Assembly (NCBI GenBank): GCA_900556865.1
Contig: USQS01000065.1
Coordinates: forward strand, 1-5,168
Direction of reading: 5' to 3'
Source: an uncultured Clostridium sp.
Lineage (GTDB): Bacteria; Bacillota; Clostridia; TANB77; CAG-508
Length of the DNA stretch: 5,168 nt
Position 1 is the first letter of the stretch; each line of letters opens with the position of its first letter. Shown one piece after another: positions 1 to 4,962 of the stretch. The notes under the pieces were generated by a model, which did no database searches, was not told where the DNA came from, and saw only the letters and a list, made by a program, of their open reading frames with translations. Both the position numbers and the translations under genes were made by a program.

Positions 1-1252
1 TAGGCTTCTTGATTAATATTAATGAAGAAGCAAATACAACTGATAAAACAATAATGCTTATTAATATTAAATAACTTTGTCCAAGTGCTACTATATTTAA
101 CATAAAACCACTATTATTTATTAAACTTCCACCGGAAATTATTGAATCCTCTGAGTTAATGAATCCATCTACAATTACTTTTAGTAACACATTTCCTAAA
201 AGTAAGGAAGATATTATACTTGGCATCGATATGAATATTAACTCGAATATAAATTGCATTATAATTTGTATCTTAGATGTTCCAATAGATAAAAATATAC
301 CTATTTCATAAATTCTTTCTCTTAACCATAGAACTAAGATTAATGAAAGAACAATCATTCCTCCTAACATAATAGAATAAGTCATTACTTTTATTATATG
401 TTTTATTCCACTTACTGACTCTAAAGATTCTTCAAATACATTAGAATCTTTTTCAATGGAATACTTTGATTCATCAATTTTAAGCTCTTTCAATTTATTT
501 AAGACTAAGTTTGTAGATTCTAAACTACCAGAATACATTAAAATTTTATTTGCAATTTTATTATTTTCTAAGTTATTTAATATCTCTTGGCTTGTTGAAT
601 AATCCACAAAAACCATATTTTCACTAAAATCAGAAGATAGACCTGTATATGTTTCCTGTTTTTTACCAGAAAATATTCCTATAATTTCAAATTTATGACT
701 CTTTATTTTTCCACTTTTTTCAGTATCTAGTAATTCAAGATCAACTTCATCACCTAATTTTAGATTGTTTTGTTTAGCGAATTCTTCATGAACAATAATT
801 GAGTTTTTATCATTTTTCTCTATATTTTTACCTTCTTTAATTGTAAATACTTCACTATTAAATAAAATGTTTCTTTTAGTATTATTTGTAGCTTCGAGTG
901 AAACAACATTCTTAAATTTATCAGATAAATCTTCTCTATTTATTTTTTGCTCTCCACTAACTACTTTAGCACCTTTTAGTTTTGCTAATCCATCATATTG
1001 AATTATTATTTCTTCAATTTCTTTTAATTTTTCAATATCCTTAAATTGATTAACATTAAAATATTTACCATCTTTTTTTGTTATTGATATTGAAGAATTA
1101 GAACTTTCGTATAAAGTCTTTTCTATTTCATTGCTTGATTTCATTATTGTTAAACAAGAATACAAACAAGAAAGAACTATTGTTAAAATAACAAAAATAA
1201 TAAATGTTCTATTTTTTTTTCTTGTAATGTATGCTATTGCGTTTTTTATCAC
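1..1252 (-). CDS. FtsX-like ABC transporter permease (3' end outside window)
   Basis: An uninterrupted frame of 417 codons runs leftwards off the window, and probably only a few residues are missing. The layout is that of an FtsX/MacB-type permease. There is one membrane segment near residues 15-37 and a large charged extracytoplasmic domain (about 40-275) containing LKLGDEVDLELL and HKFEIIGIFSG, which resemble the MacB periplasmic core. Three further membrane segments lie near 282-307, 329-354 and 382-412. Between the second and third is the characteristic LRERIYEIGIFLSIGTSK stretch, and the visible end reads LILIKKP, the usual place for a terminal KPKEIL-like tail. Such permeases pair with an ABC ATPase, often encoded next door; none is visible here. 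The start is uncertain. I chose GTG at 1252, but the GAGGAG at 1265-1270 lies 12 nt upstream, long for a ribosome binding site, so an upstream ATG may have been lost (the codon at 1261-1259 is now ATT). The gene sits at the end of a decayed operon but is itself undamaged. Confidence 0.88.
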   Translation of the reverse strand, partial: MIKNAIAYITRKKNRTFIIFVILTIVLSCLYSCLTIMKSSNEIEKTLYESSNSSISITKKDGKYFNVNQFKDIEKLKEIEEIIIQYDGLAKLKGAKVVSGEQKINREDLSDKFKNVVSLEATNNTKRNILFNSEVFTIKEGKNIEKNDKNSIIVHEEFAKQNNLKLGDEVDLELLDTEKSGKIKSHKFEIIGIFSGKKQETYTGLSSDFSENMVFVDYSTSQEILNNLENNKIANKILMYSGSLESTNLVLNKLKELKIDESKYSIEKDSNVFEESLESVSGIKHIIKVMTYSIMLGGMIVLSLILVLWLRERIYEIGIFLSIGTSKIQIIMQFIFELIFISMPSIISSLLLGNVLLKVIVDGFINSEDSIISGGSLINNSGFMLNIVALGQSYLILISIIVLSVVFASSLILIKKP

Positions 1253-1271
1253 TTTTCTAATAAGCTCCTCT

Positions 1272-1379
1272 CTATTTTTTTATTCCACAACTAATTGTGT
1301 CCACAGGACAAGCATTTTTGCATCGTCCACATCTGATGCATTCTAGATGATTATAATTTTCAACTGGATCTATATTCAT
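1272..1379 (-). other. Possible 35-residue mini-ferredoxin frame inside the 4Fe-4S relic
   Basis: An ATG at 1379 opens a 35-codon frame in the surviving C-terminal part of the 4Fe-4S relic. It contains one complete CIRCGRCKNACP cluster motif and one more Cys near the end. No good ribosome binding site precedes the ATG (the upstream sequence is A-rich without GGAG), so translation as a separate peptide is doubtful. The entry records that the motif itself is undamaged. Confidence 0.2.
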
Positions 1380-1662
1380 TTGGCAAATTTTTTCACATTA
1401 CCGCAACTGATGCACTTTTCTTCATCTAGTCTATGCCTGAATACTGAAATTGGGCTAATAACTGAATAAATAGCTCCCAAAGTCCAAGCATACCAATTGG
1501 ACTAATAAGCTTACAAAAATATGGAGACCCTTGTCCTAAAAGATCAACTAAAAATAGAGGAAGTATTATTACAAATACAATCGATATTATATATTTCAAT
1601 TTTCTCAAATTCTTATCAAGCTTAAATGTCTCAATTTTTTTAATTCTATCCAATTCCAACAC
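1272..1662 (-). pseudogene. Remnant of NapH/YccM-like membrane 4Fe-4S binding protein
   Basis: Pieces of a membrane-bound iron-sulfur protein appear in three frames. Piece one (GTG 1662 down to TAG at 1426-1428) holds KLDKNLRKLKY, a membrane segment and GQGSPYFCKLISPIG, matching the first FCKxICPxG region of the family, with Ser where Cys is expected. After a junction near 1478 the frame changes to LGAIYSVISPISVF and then the first ferredoxin motif CISCG (1414-1403). One base is missing near 1398. Restoring it gives CISCGKCEKICQ, followed by the second motif CIRCGRCKNACP (1340-1305) and a stop at 1274-1272. By the family pattern, the N-terminal half and a stretch between the two FCK-CPxG repeats have been deleted. 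The intact family passes electrons through 4Fe-4S clusters at the membrane; this copy cannot make a whole protein. Family assignment is confident; the deletion sizes are inference. Confidence 0.8.
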
Positions 1663-1780
1663 ACTCCAAGCAAATTCTTATTACCTTCTCCAATTCAACT
1701 CTATTCGCTCCATGACTATATCCATAGTAAGTCATAGTCATATTAATAAAGACAATTACTAAAGAGAAATTACGGCTTTT
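1646..1780 (-). pseudogene. Remnant of small CXXC-motif protein (CD1871A-like)
   Basis: The frame from about 1780 to TAG 1648-1646 encodes a short hydrophobic segment (NFSLVIVFINM), then YYGYSHGANRVELEKV and a terminal IRICLECVGIG. This matches the pattern of the roughly 45-residue CD1871A-family proteins: one N-terminal membrane helix and a closing CLECIGIG. Members are commonly found just before a membrane 4Fe-4S binding protein, as here. The only ATG codons in frame (1741 and 1735) fall after the hydrophobic part, no ribosome binding site is visible, and an in-frame TAA lies at 1783-1781. I therefore call it a relic with a lost start, not a working gene. Its 3' end overlaps the truncated start of the 4Fe-4S relic in another frame, so a deletion has removed the spacer and the beginning of that gene. 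The family call rests on a short motif remembered from the family. Confidence 0.6.
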
Positions 1781-1819
1781 TTAAAACTAATTAACCATAT
1801 ACCATTCATCACTTTACAT

Positions 1820-2081
1820 TTACTTATTTTTTATTTTTGTTAATTCTTTTTCAATTACTCACTTGTTTTCACCGTTATCATCAACATTATCTGTAACAAC
1901 ACTAACAATATTAAAACATTTAATTTTTATTTCGTTCTAAACCTCAACTAAATTTGGAATCTCTTTTACACAAACTTTACGCTAAATTGTAAATACGTTT
2001 ACCATACTTCTCAAAATATTTACTTGTAAAATCCTAACCATTTATGTCTTTTAGTAATAGTTTACGTAAATTCCTAACTGA
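1820..2081 (-). pseudogene. Broken TlpA/redoxin (thioredoxin-fold) domain relic
   Basis: Directly after the lipoprotein stop, the same frame continues as LLLKDING, a TAG, then DFTSKYFEKY. At about 2005 the reading passes to the -1 position and gives MVNVFTI, TAG (1984-1982), RKVCVKEIPNLVEV, TAG (1939-1937), NEIKIKCFNIVSVVTD, NVDDNGENK, TGA (1861-1859) and VIEKELTKIKNK before TAA at 1822-1820. This is the backbone of a TlpA-type thioredoxin domain, where MVNVFTxWCxPCVKExP holds the redox-active CxxC. Here Trp has become a stop and the first catalytic Cys is Arg (CGT at 1981); only the second Cys (1972) remains. The cis-Pro region and much of the C-terminal half appear to be deleted. The domain would have been the C-terminal, extracytoplasmic part of the preceding lipoprotein. 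The region is non-functional as a disulfide reductase. The identification is from motif order, since no alignment could be run. Confidence 0.72.
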
Positions 2082-2774
2082 TTATTTTTTAAATGCTTCT
2101 GTATTTTCTAAATCAGTTTTTTCTGATAGAACAAAACCGTTTTTAGGACGTTCTTTTTTTTCTATAATTTGAATCTCAGTTTTTTTAAATTCATTCAGAA
2201 GTTTAATTTCAGATCCACTGTTTGTACTAAAATAGCAATCGTATTTTCCATCACTTGAAACTCCTATTTTAGTATGAGTATCACATTTTGTCATTTTAGA
2301 TATTTTTTCTTCTGATGTATTTTTTTCAAAGATACCAATAGTTCCAATTCTTTTAAGCCCATTTTCCCATTTTTCATAACCACCTTCCTTTTTATTAACA
2401 ATTGCTTTTTTTTGCTCTTTAGTCATTTTATTAAAAGTTAAAAAAGCATATTTTAATTCCTTATCTATAGGACTTTGATCATCTAACATCGCTATCTTTT
2501 TATCATTCATATACTTTTTAAATTTATTTGAAAGTTTAAATTTAAGACCTAAATATTCATAAACATATTCTTTTTTTGTTTTTAAAGTATAATCTGATGG
2601 CTTAAATGTTGTATTTTTATCCTTTTTGTTAGTTGACGTACCCTTCTTTTCAGAACTTATTGATTGTCCTTCTTTAATTTTATTGCTTTCATTACTTTTT
2701 TTACATCCAACTGTACTTAAGCTCAAACACAACGTAAGTAATAGGAATGCACCTCTGGCTACTTTTTTTCCCAT
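2082..2774 (-). CDS. Lipoprotein; surviving N-terminal domain of a TlpA/redoxin-like protein
   Basis: An intact gene of 230 codons. The N-terminus has a short basic start (MGKKVARG), a hydrophobic core and a lipobox ending STVGC, so the protein should be lipid-anchored at Cys24 on the outer face of the membrane. A Lys/Ser/Asn-rich linker (about 25-56) follows, then a folded region from about residue 60 with YVYEYLGLKFKL, IAMLDDQ, YAFLTFNKMT, GYEKWENGLKRIGTIGIF and KIGVSSDGKYDCYFSTN. I recognise this region as the domain that precedes the thioredoxin module in some clostridial TlpA-family lipoproteins; its own function is unknown. The stop TAA at 2084-2082 is followed at once by thioredoxin-domain relics, so the present protein is probably a truncated product. 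ATG at 2774 is certain: an AGGAGG core at 2783-2788 sits 8 nt upstream, with a second AGGAGG at 2794-2799. Confidence 0.8.
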   Translation of the reverse strand: MGKKVARGAFLLLTLCLSLSTVGCKKSNESNKIKEGQSISSEKKGTSTNKKDKNTTFKPSDYTLKTKKEYVYEYLGLKFKLSNKFKKYMNDKKIAMLDDQSPIDKELKYAFLTFNKMTKEQKKAIVNKKEGGYEKWENGLKRIGTIGIFEKNTSEEKISKMTKCDTHTKIGVSSDGKYDCYFSTNSGSEIKLLNEFKKTEIQIIEKKERPKNGFVLSEKTDLENTEAFKK

Positions 2775-2782
2775 AATTTTAT

Positions 2783-2799
2783 CCTCCTTTATTCCTCCT
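2783..2799 (-). promoter_or_regulatory. Tandem double Shine-Dalgarno of the lipoprotein gene
   Basis: Two AGGAGG cores lie 11 bp apart (2788-2783 and 2799-2794) before ATG 2774. The nearer one has the normal 8-nt spacing; the farther one is too distant for the same start and may be a standby site or a small duplication. Confidence 0.7.
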
Positions 2800-2839
2800 T
2801 TTTTTTAAACAAAAGCCTTTTATAACTACTTTCAATAAT

Positions 2840-2867
2840 ATTATACATACCATTTATGAAACGTTGA
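2840..2867 (-). promoter_or_regulatory. Probable promoter of the lipoprotein gene
   Basis: A perfect TATAAT lies at 2845-2840 reading leftwards, about 66 bp before the lipoprotein start. No good TTGACA is present. The best -35 candidate is TCAACG (2867-2862), with 16-nt spacing and three of six matches. The weak -35 region coincides with a direct repeat, suggesting activator dependence. The promoter would also serve the decayed genes downstream and the FtsX permease unless those have their own. Confidence 0.4.
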
Positions 2868-2872
2868 TGAAA
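2856..2872. repeat. ATGAAA direct repeat, 11-bp period, at the -35 position
   Basis: ATGAAA occurs at 2856-2861 and 2867-2872 (TTTCAT-N5-TTTCAT on the coding strand), one helical turn apart and about 10 bp upstream of the TATAAT. This spacing resembles tandem half-sites for winged-helix response regulators. The binding role is inference, and six-base repeats occur by chance in AT-rich DNA. Confidence 0.3.
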
Positions 2873-3009
2873 TACAATTTTTTATTTTTCCAAACCACAG
2901 TATAATAATATAAATATTGATGTTAATATAAAAACTGTACAAGTTAAATGGAAGAATTAAACATCATTTGGTACAATGTCATAAGTAAAAAAAGAAATAG
3001 AAAAAGACT

Positions 3010-3300
3010 ATGACAAAACCAGTATTTGATGATGAATTTAAACAAGGAGTTGTAGATTATGCTAACTAACATCCTGAAGAATCCAAAGTTTCTATTGCTA
3101 AAAGATTTGGTATTGCAGACAGTACAATTCATAAATGGATAAAAGATGCAAACAATAACGGCAATAAAATTGAATCTCGAGGATCCGGTAATTTTTCTAG
3201 TGATGAGGCTAAAGAAATTGGAAGATTAAGAAAAGAATTAAAAGATACACAGGATGCGTTAGAAGTGTTAAAAAAGGCTATTGGCATACTGGGAAAATAA
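3010..3300 (+). pseudogene. IS3-family transposase orfA (one internal stop)
   Basis: ATG 3010 to TAA 3300 encodes a 96-codon frame typical of IS3-family OrfA, the DNA-binding partner of the transposase. It starts with DDEFKQGVVDYA and has the helix-turn-helix region VSIAKRFGIADSTIHKWIKD, near residues 27-46. It ends in a heptad-rich leucine-zipper-like helix (IGRLRKELKDTQDALEVLKKAIGIL). Codon 20 is TAA (3067-3069), which would abort translation after 19 residues. Everything else is open, so a single base change separates it from an intact gene. The ribosome binding site is weak, with only A/G-rich sequence upstream and no GGAGG. The C-terminal part carries the slippery heptamer used to make the OrfAB fusion. 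Confidence 0.85.
3270..3276 (+). promoter_or_regulatory. Programmed -1 frameshift heptamer A_AAA_AAG
   Basis: The sequence TTA AAA AAG in the orfA frame contains A_AAA_AAG, the classic IS3/IS150 slippery heptamer. A -1 slip here enters the orfB frame (GGC TAT TGG CAT ACT GGG AAA), which is open through the orfA stop up to 3707. It would give the OrfAB transposase fusion in an intact element. Confidence 0.75.
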
Positions 3301-3710
3301 ACAAAACAGATATTTATAAAGCAGTTAAGGAAGAAAAGCAAAAAGATTCTACTGTTTCTATTTCTAGTGTGCTGAAAAAATTAGATGTAAGCAGATTAGG
3401 ATTCTATGATTATTTGAAAAGAGTTCCAAGCAAAACCAAATTAAGAAAAGAAAGAATTATAAAAGAAATCAAGAAAATCCATAAGGAATCGTATGAAATA
3501 TATGGATCACCAAAAATAACAGAACTACTGAACAAAAAGGGTGAAAAGGTAAGTCAAAAATATGTTTATTCGATCATGAAGGAAAACAATATCAAAGCAA
3601 AATATATTAAGCCATATATTCAAACAACAGTTAGTCATGATTTCTCTGACAAATTAAAAAATCTATTAAACAGACATTATGATCCTACGAAGCCAAATGT
3701 AGCTTGGTGA
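3276..3710 (+). pseudogene. IS3-family transposase orfB, truncated before the DDE domain
   Basis: The orfB frame is open from the slippery heptamer to TGA 3708-3710. It contains TDIYKAVKEEK, SVLKKLDVSRLGFYDYLKR and EIKKIHKESYEIYGSPKI, followed by VSQKYVYSIMKENNIKAKY, the HTH_21-type region that precedes the catalytic core in IS3 OrfB. It ends at DPTKPNVAW. In intact relatives the next residues are VTDITY, holding the first Asp of the DDE triad. Here the sequence switches at that point to unrelated (IS66) DNA and a stop. All three catalytic acidic residues are absent, so no strand transfer is possible. As a standalone reading, GTG 3369 could start a 113-residue piece, but the natural product is the frameshift fusion with OrfA. 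Confidence 0.85.
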
Positions 3711-3860
3711 AAAATCAGTAAAAATAAACAAGCTATGATCCAAGACATTCATGCTGAACTGAGATGTAACAATCAAAGCAAGACCATCAATTTGTTTTCT
3801 CATGTCACAAAACTACTTGGCAACATAAATATTTTTGATTTCATCGGTATTAATAATCAT
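3711..3860 (-). pseudogene. tnpB: IS66 tnpB fragment (Orf2), N-terminal third
   Basis: From ATG 3860 the frame reads MIINTDEIKNIYVAK, TAG (3815-3813), then FCDMRKQIDGLALIV, TSQFSMNVLD and HSLFIFTDF. This follows the IS66 Orf2 signature (IYLxxGYTDMRKxIDGLAxLV, then an SLFxFxNR stretch). The internal TAG stands where a Tyr or similar residue is expected. After about 50 codons the homology ends at the junction with IS3 orfB. TnpB is an accessory protein required for IS66 transposition and is non-functional here. Confidence 0.8.
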
Positions 3861-4063
3861 AGCAGGTTCTCCAATAAAATCTTGAGATTTTGTTTGGAAC
3901 AGGAAATATGATGATGGTCAATATCAAAATCAATAACATCATTACTTTTATCAATGATGACAGGAATAAAAGCATTTTCTTCTTCAAGAATCAAAGCCTT
4001 TTGTTTATAGTAGCTGGAAATACTAATATGATTGTCATTACAATACTTTTTAATGGCATTGCT
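3857..4063 (-). pseudogene. tnpA: IS66 tnpA fragment (Orf1), C-terminal part
   Basis: A 68-residue stretch without stops runs from about 4063 to TGA 3859-3857. It includes SNAIKKYCNDNHISISSYYK, matching the helix-turn-helix end of IS66 Orf1 (a Cys/Asn-rich 'CxxNxIxxSxYYKWK' pattern). Next come ENAFIPVII, where family members have FVPV, and a terminal LKILLENLL that resembles the usual ending. The TGA overlaps the tnpB ATG as ATGA, implying translational coupling in the parent element. The N-terminus is missing or scrambled beyond 4063, where stops appear in frame. Confidence 0.7.
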
Positions 4064-4170
4064 AAATATTTATATCTAGCAACTTAATACTATCATACTT
4101 CAATAAATATCTTTCACATTTTTTTGATTATAATATTTTAATTTTTGAGAATTTAATTACTACTGTAGAT

Positions 4171-4196
4171 AAAAAGAGCTCATTTCAATTGAGCCC
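4171..4196 (-). terminator. Intrinsic terminator of the rubrerythrin gene
   Basis: Reading leftwards, GGGCTCA-(7 nt)-TGAGCTC forms a 7-bp stem with one G-T pair, followed directly by TTTTT (4175-4171). It begins 22 nt after the rubrerythrin stop. It insulates the IS relics from rubrerythrin transcription. Confidence 0.85.
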
Positions 4197-4217
4197 TTCT
4201 ATAATTCAATAATTCTA

Positions 4218-4808
4218 TTATTTCCCAAAATATCTATCTAATAAACCTTTTAATGCTTTACCATGTCTAGCTTCATCTCTAGCCATTTCATGAACAGTAT
4301 CATGAATTGCATCTAAGTTATTCTTTTTAGCACATGTAGCAAGTTCAACTTTACCAGCAGTAGCTCCAAATTCACAATCAACACGCCAAGCTAAATTATC
4401 TTTAGTTGTTGCTTTCATATTTGGTTCTAAATCTTCTCCTAACATTTCAGCAAATTTAGCTGCATGTTCTGCTTCTTCATAAGCAGCTTTTTCCCAATAT
4501 AATCCAATTTCAGGATAACCTTCTCTATGAGCAATTCTTGCCATACATAAATACATACCAACTTCTGAACATTCACCTTCAAAGTTAGCTTTTAATTGAT
4601 CAAAGATATATTTTTTATCTTCATCACTGATATCAGGATTATTTTTTACAGTTTTAGCATAGATTCCATATTCATGTTCTGCTGCTAATTTCATTTCACC
4701 TTTTACTTCTTCAAACATGTCAGCTCCTACATGACATACTGGACATTCAGCTGGTGCTGCATCTCCTTCATAAACATATCCACATACTTTACATACAAAT
4801 TTAGCCAT
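4218..4808 (-). CDS. rbr: Reverse rubrerythrin (rubredoxin-first NADH-peroxidase type)
   Basis: A 196-residue non-haem iron protein that reduces hydrogen peroxide in anaerobes, taking electrons through its rubredoxin centre. An N-terminal rubredoxin domain has Fe ligands Cys6, Cys9, Cys22 and Cys25 in CKVCGYVYEG and CPVC. It is followed by a four-helix diiron domain (about 40-195) with FEGECSE (Glu79, Glu82), YEEAEH (Glu112, His115), CEFGA (Glu146) and DEARH (Glu179, His182) as likely metal ligands. Domain order is the reverse of classical rubrerythrin, as in the clostridial revRbr studied in Clostridium acetobutylicum. No signal peptide is seen, so it is cytosolic. ATG 4808 is supported by GGAG at 4818-4821 with 9-nt spacing. 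The gene has its own strong promoter and terminator, so it is monocistronic. All key residues are present and it should be active. Confidence 0.96.
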   Translation of the reverse strand: MAKFVCKVCGYVYEGDAAPAECPVCHVGADMFEEVKGEMKLAAEHEYGIYAKTVKNNPDISDEDKKYIFDQLKANFEGECSEVGMYLCMARIAHREGYPEIGLYWEKAAYEEAEHAAKFAEMLGEDLEPNMKATTKDNLAWRVDCEFGATAGKVELATCAKKNNLDAIHDTVHEMARDEARHGKALKGLLDRYFGK

Positions 4809-4829
4809 ATTTCTTTTCTCCTTTTTTTA

Positions 4830-4845
4830 ATTCCTTATTAGGAAT
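4830..4845. repeat. Small hairpin in the rubrerythrin 5' leader
   Basis: A perfect inverted repeat ATTCCT-TATT-AGGAAT lies in the predicted leader, between the expected transcription start (about 4851) and the ribosome binding site. It may stabilise the mRNA 5' end or be an operator half-site pair. The stem is only 6 bp and A/T-rich. Confidence 0.45.
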
Positions 4846-4856
4846 GATTACTACTT

Positions 4857-4873
4857 AATTATAGCATATAATT
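4857..4873. promoter_or_regulatory. 17-bp palindrome over the rbr -10: possible operator
   Basis: AATTATA-GCA-TATAATT is a perfect palindrome with 7-bp arms that contains the whole TATAAT. Rubrerythrins in clostridia are often under PerR, a Fur-family repressor. The arms do not fit the Bacillus PerR box (TTATAATnATTATAA) well, so the identity of any regulator is open. Part of the symmetry comes from the -10 itself. Confidence 0.4.
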
Positions 4874-4885
4874 CTCCATTGTCAA
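4858..4885 (-). promoter_or_regulatory. Strong extended -10 promoter of the rubrerythrin gene
   Basis: Reading leftwards there is a consensus TTGACA (4885-4880), a 16-nt spacer ending in TGC, and a consensus TATAAT (4863-4858), so the -10 is also an extended TGn type. The predicted start is near 4851, giving a leader of about 43 nt. All elements match consensus, which implies high expression unless repressed. Confidence 0.85.
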
Positions 4886-4934
4886 TCTCTTTAGAAACAT
4901 TATTTAACTCTTTCTATTATTATAACTCTTTTTC

Positions 4935-4962
4935 AAAAGAAAAAGATGCCTATTTAGCATCT
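4935..4962 (-). terminator. Intrinsic terminator overlapping the stop of the upstream gene
   Basis: AGATGC-(7 nt)-GCATCT (4962-4944) followed by TTTTCTTTT forms a terminator on the minus strand. Its ascending arm encodes the last codons of the upstream protein and its loop holds the TAG stop (4952-4950). A second perfect hairpin, CTTTTTC-AAAA-GAAAAAG (4928-4945), overlaps its T-tract. Confidence 0.65.

Larger units (their letters stand above)
2936..3710 (+). mobile_element. Truncated IS3-family (IS150-like) insertion sequence
   Basis: The element holds orfA, a -1 frameshift heptamer and the first half of orfB. The left end is placed tentatively at TGTACAAGTTAAATGG (2936-2951), since IS3 elements begin with TG. 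No matching inverted copy is found to the right, so the right end is missing, and the element is cut at about 3710 where an IS66 relic begins. With no catalytic domain and no right end it cannot move by itself. Confidence 0.75.
3711..4063 (-). mobile_element. IS66-family insertion sequence relic
   Basis: Minus-strand remains of two adjacent IS66 accessory genes: the 3' part of tnpA and the 5' part of tnpB, joined by the usual ATGA overlap. Neither the transposase gene tnpC nor a terminal repeat is present. The left boundary falls exactly where the IS3 orfB homology ends. Confidence 0.75.

Noticed and set aside
1131..1346. Plus-strand 71-codon open frame
   Set aside because: It is antisense to the permease start and the 4Fe-4S relic, and its hydrophobic sequence is the complement of AT-rich coding DNA. 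No ribosome binding site.
1960..2040. Possible sigma-70 factor relic from the phrase KYFEKYGKRIYNLA in one minus frame
   Set aside because: The adjacent frame gives a longer and better-ordered TlpA match (MVNVFTI, VCVKEIPNLVEV, FNIVSVVTD), and the first part, DFTSKYFEKY, fits the segment before MVNVF. The sigma-like words after KYG are out-of-frame coincidence.
2050..2060. TTTACGTAAA palindrome just after the lipoprotein stop, considered as a terminator
   Set aside because: The stem is too short and A/T-rich, there is no T-tract, and the region reads through as thioredoxin-domain relic coding sequence.
2626..2808. Plus-strand 60-codon open frame
   Set aside because: Antisense shadow of the lipoprotein signal and linker region, with no ribosome binding site.
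2944..3341. Two minus-strand open frames (62 and 70 codons)
   Set aside because: Both are antisense to the clearly recognisable IS3 orfA and the start of orfB.
3890..4087. Plus-strand 65-codon open frame
   Set aside because: Antisense to the IS66 tnpA relic, whose minus-strand translation shows family motifs and the ATGA overlap with tnpB.
4064..4170. Stretch between the IS66 relic and the rubrerythrin terminator
   Set aside because: Searched for the tnpA N-terminus, terminal inverted repeats and small genes. Only AT-rich sequence with frequent stops was seen.
4900..4925. TATAAT-like string on the minus strand after the unknown gene
   Set aside because: No -35 at a workable distance. The convincing rubrerythrin promoter lies downstream at 4858-4885.
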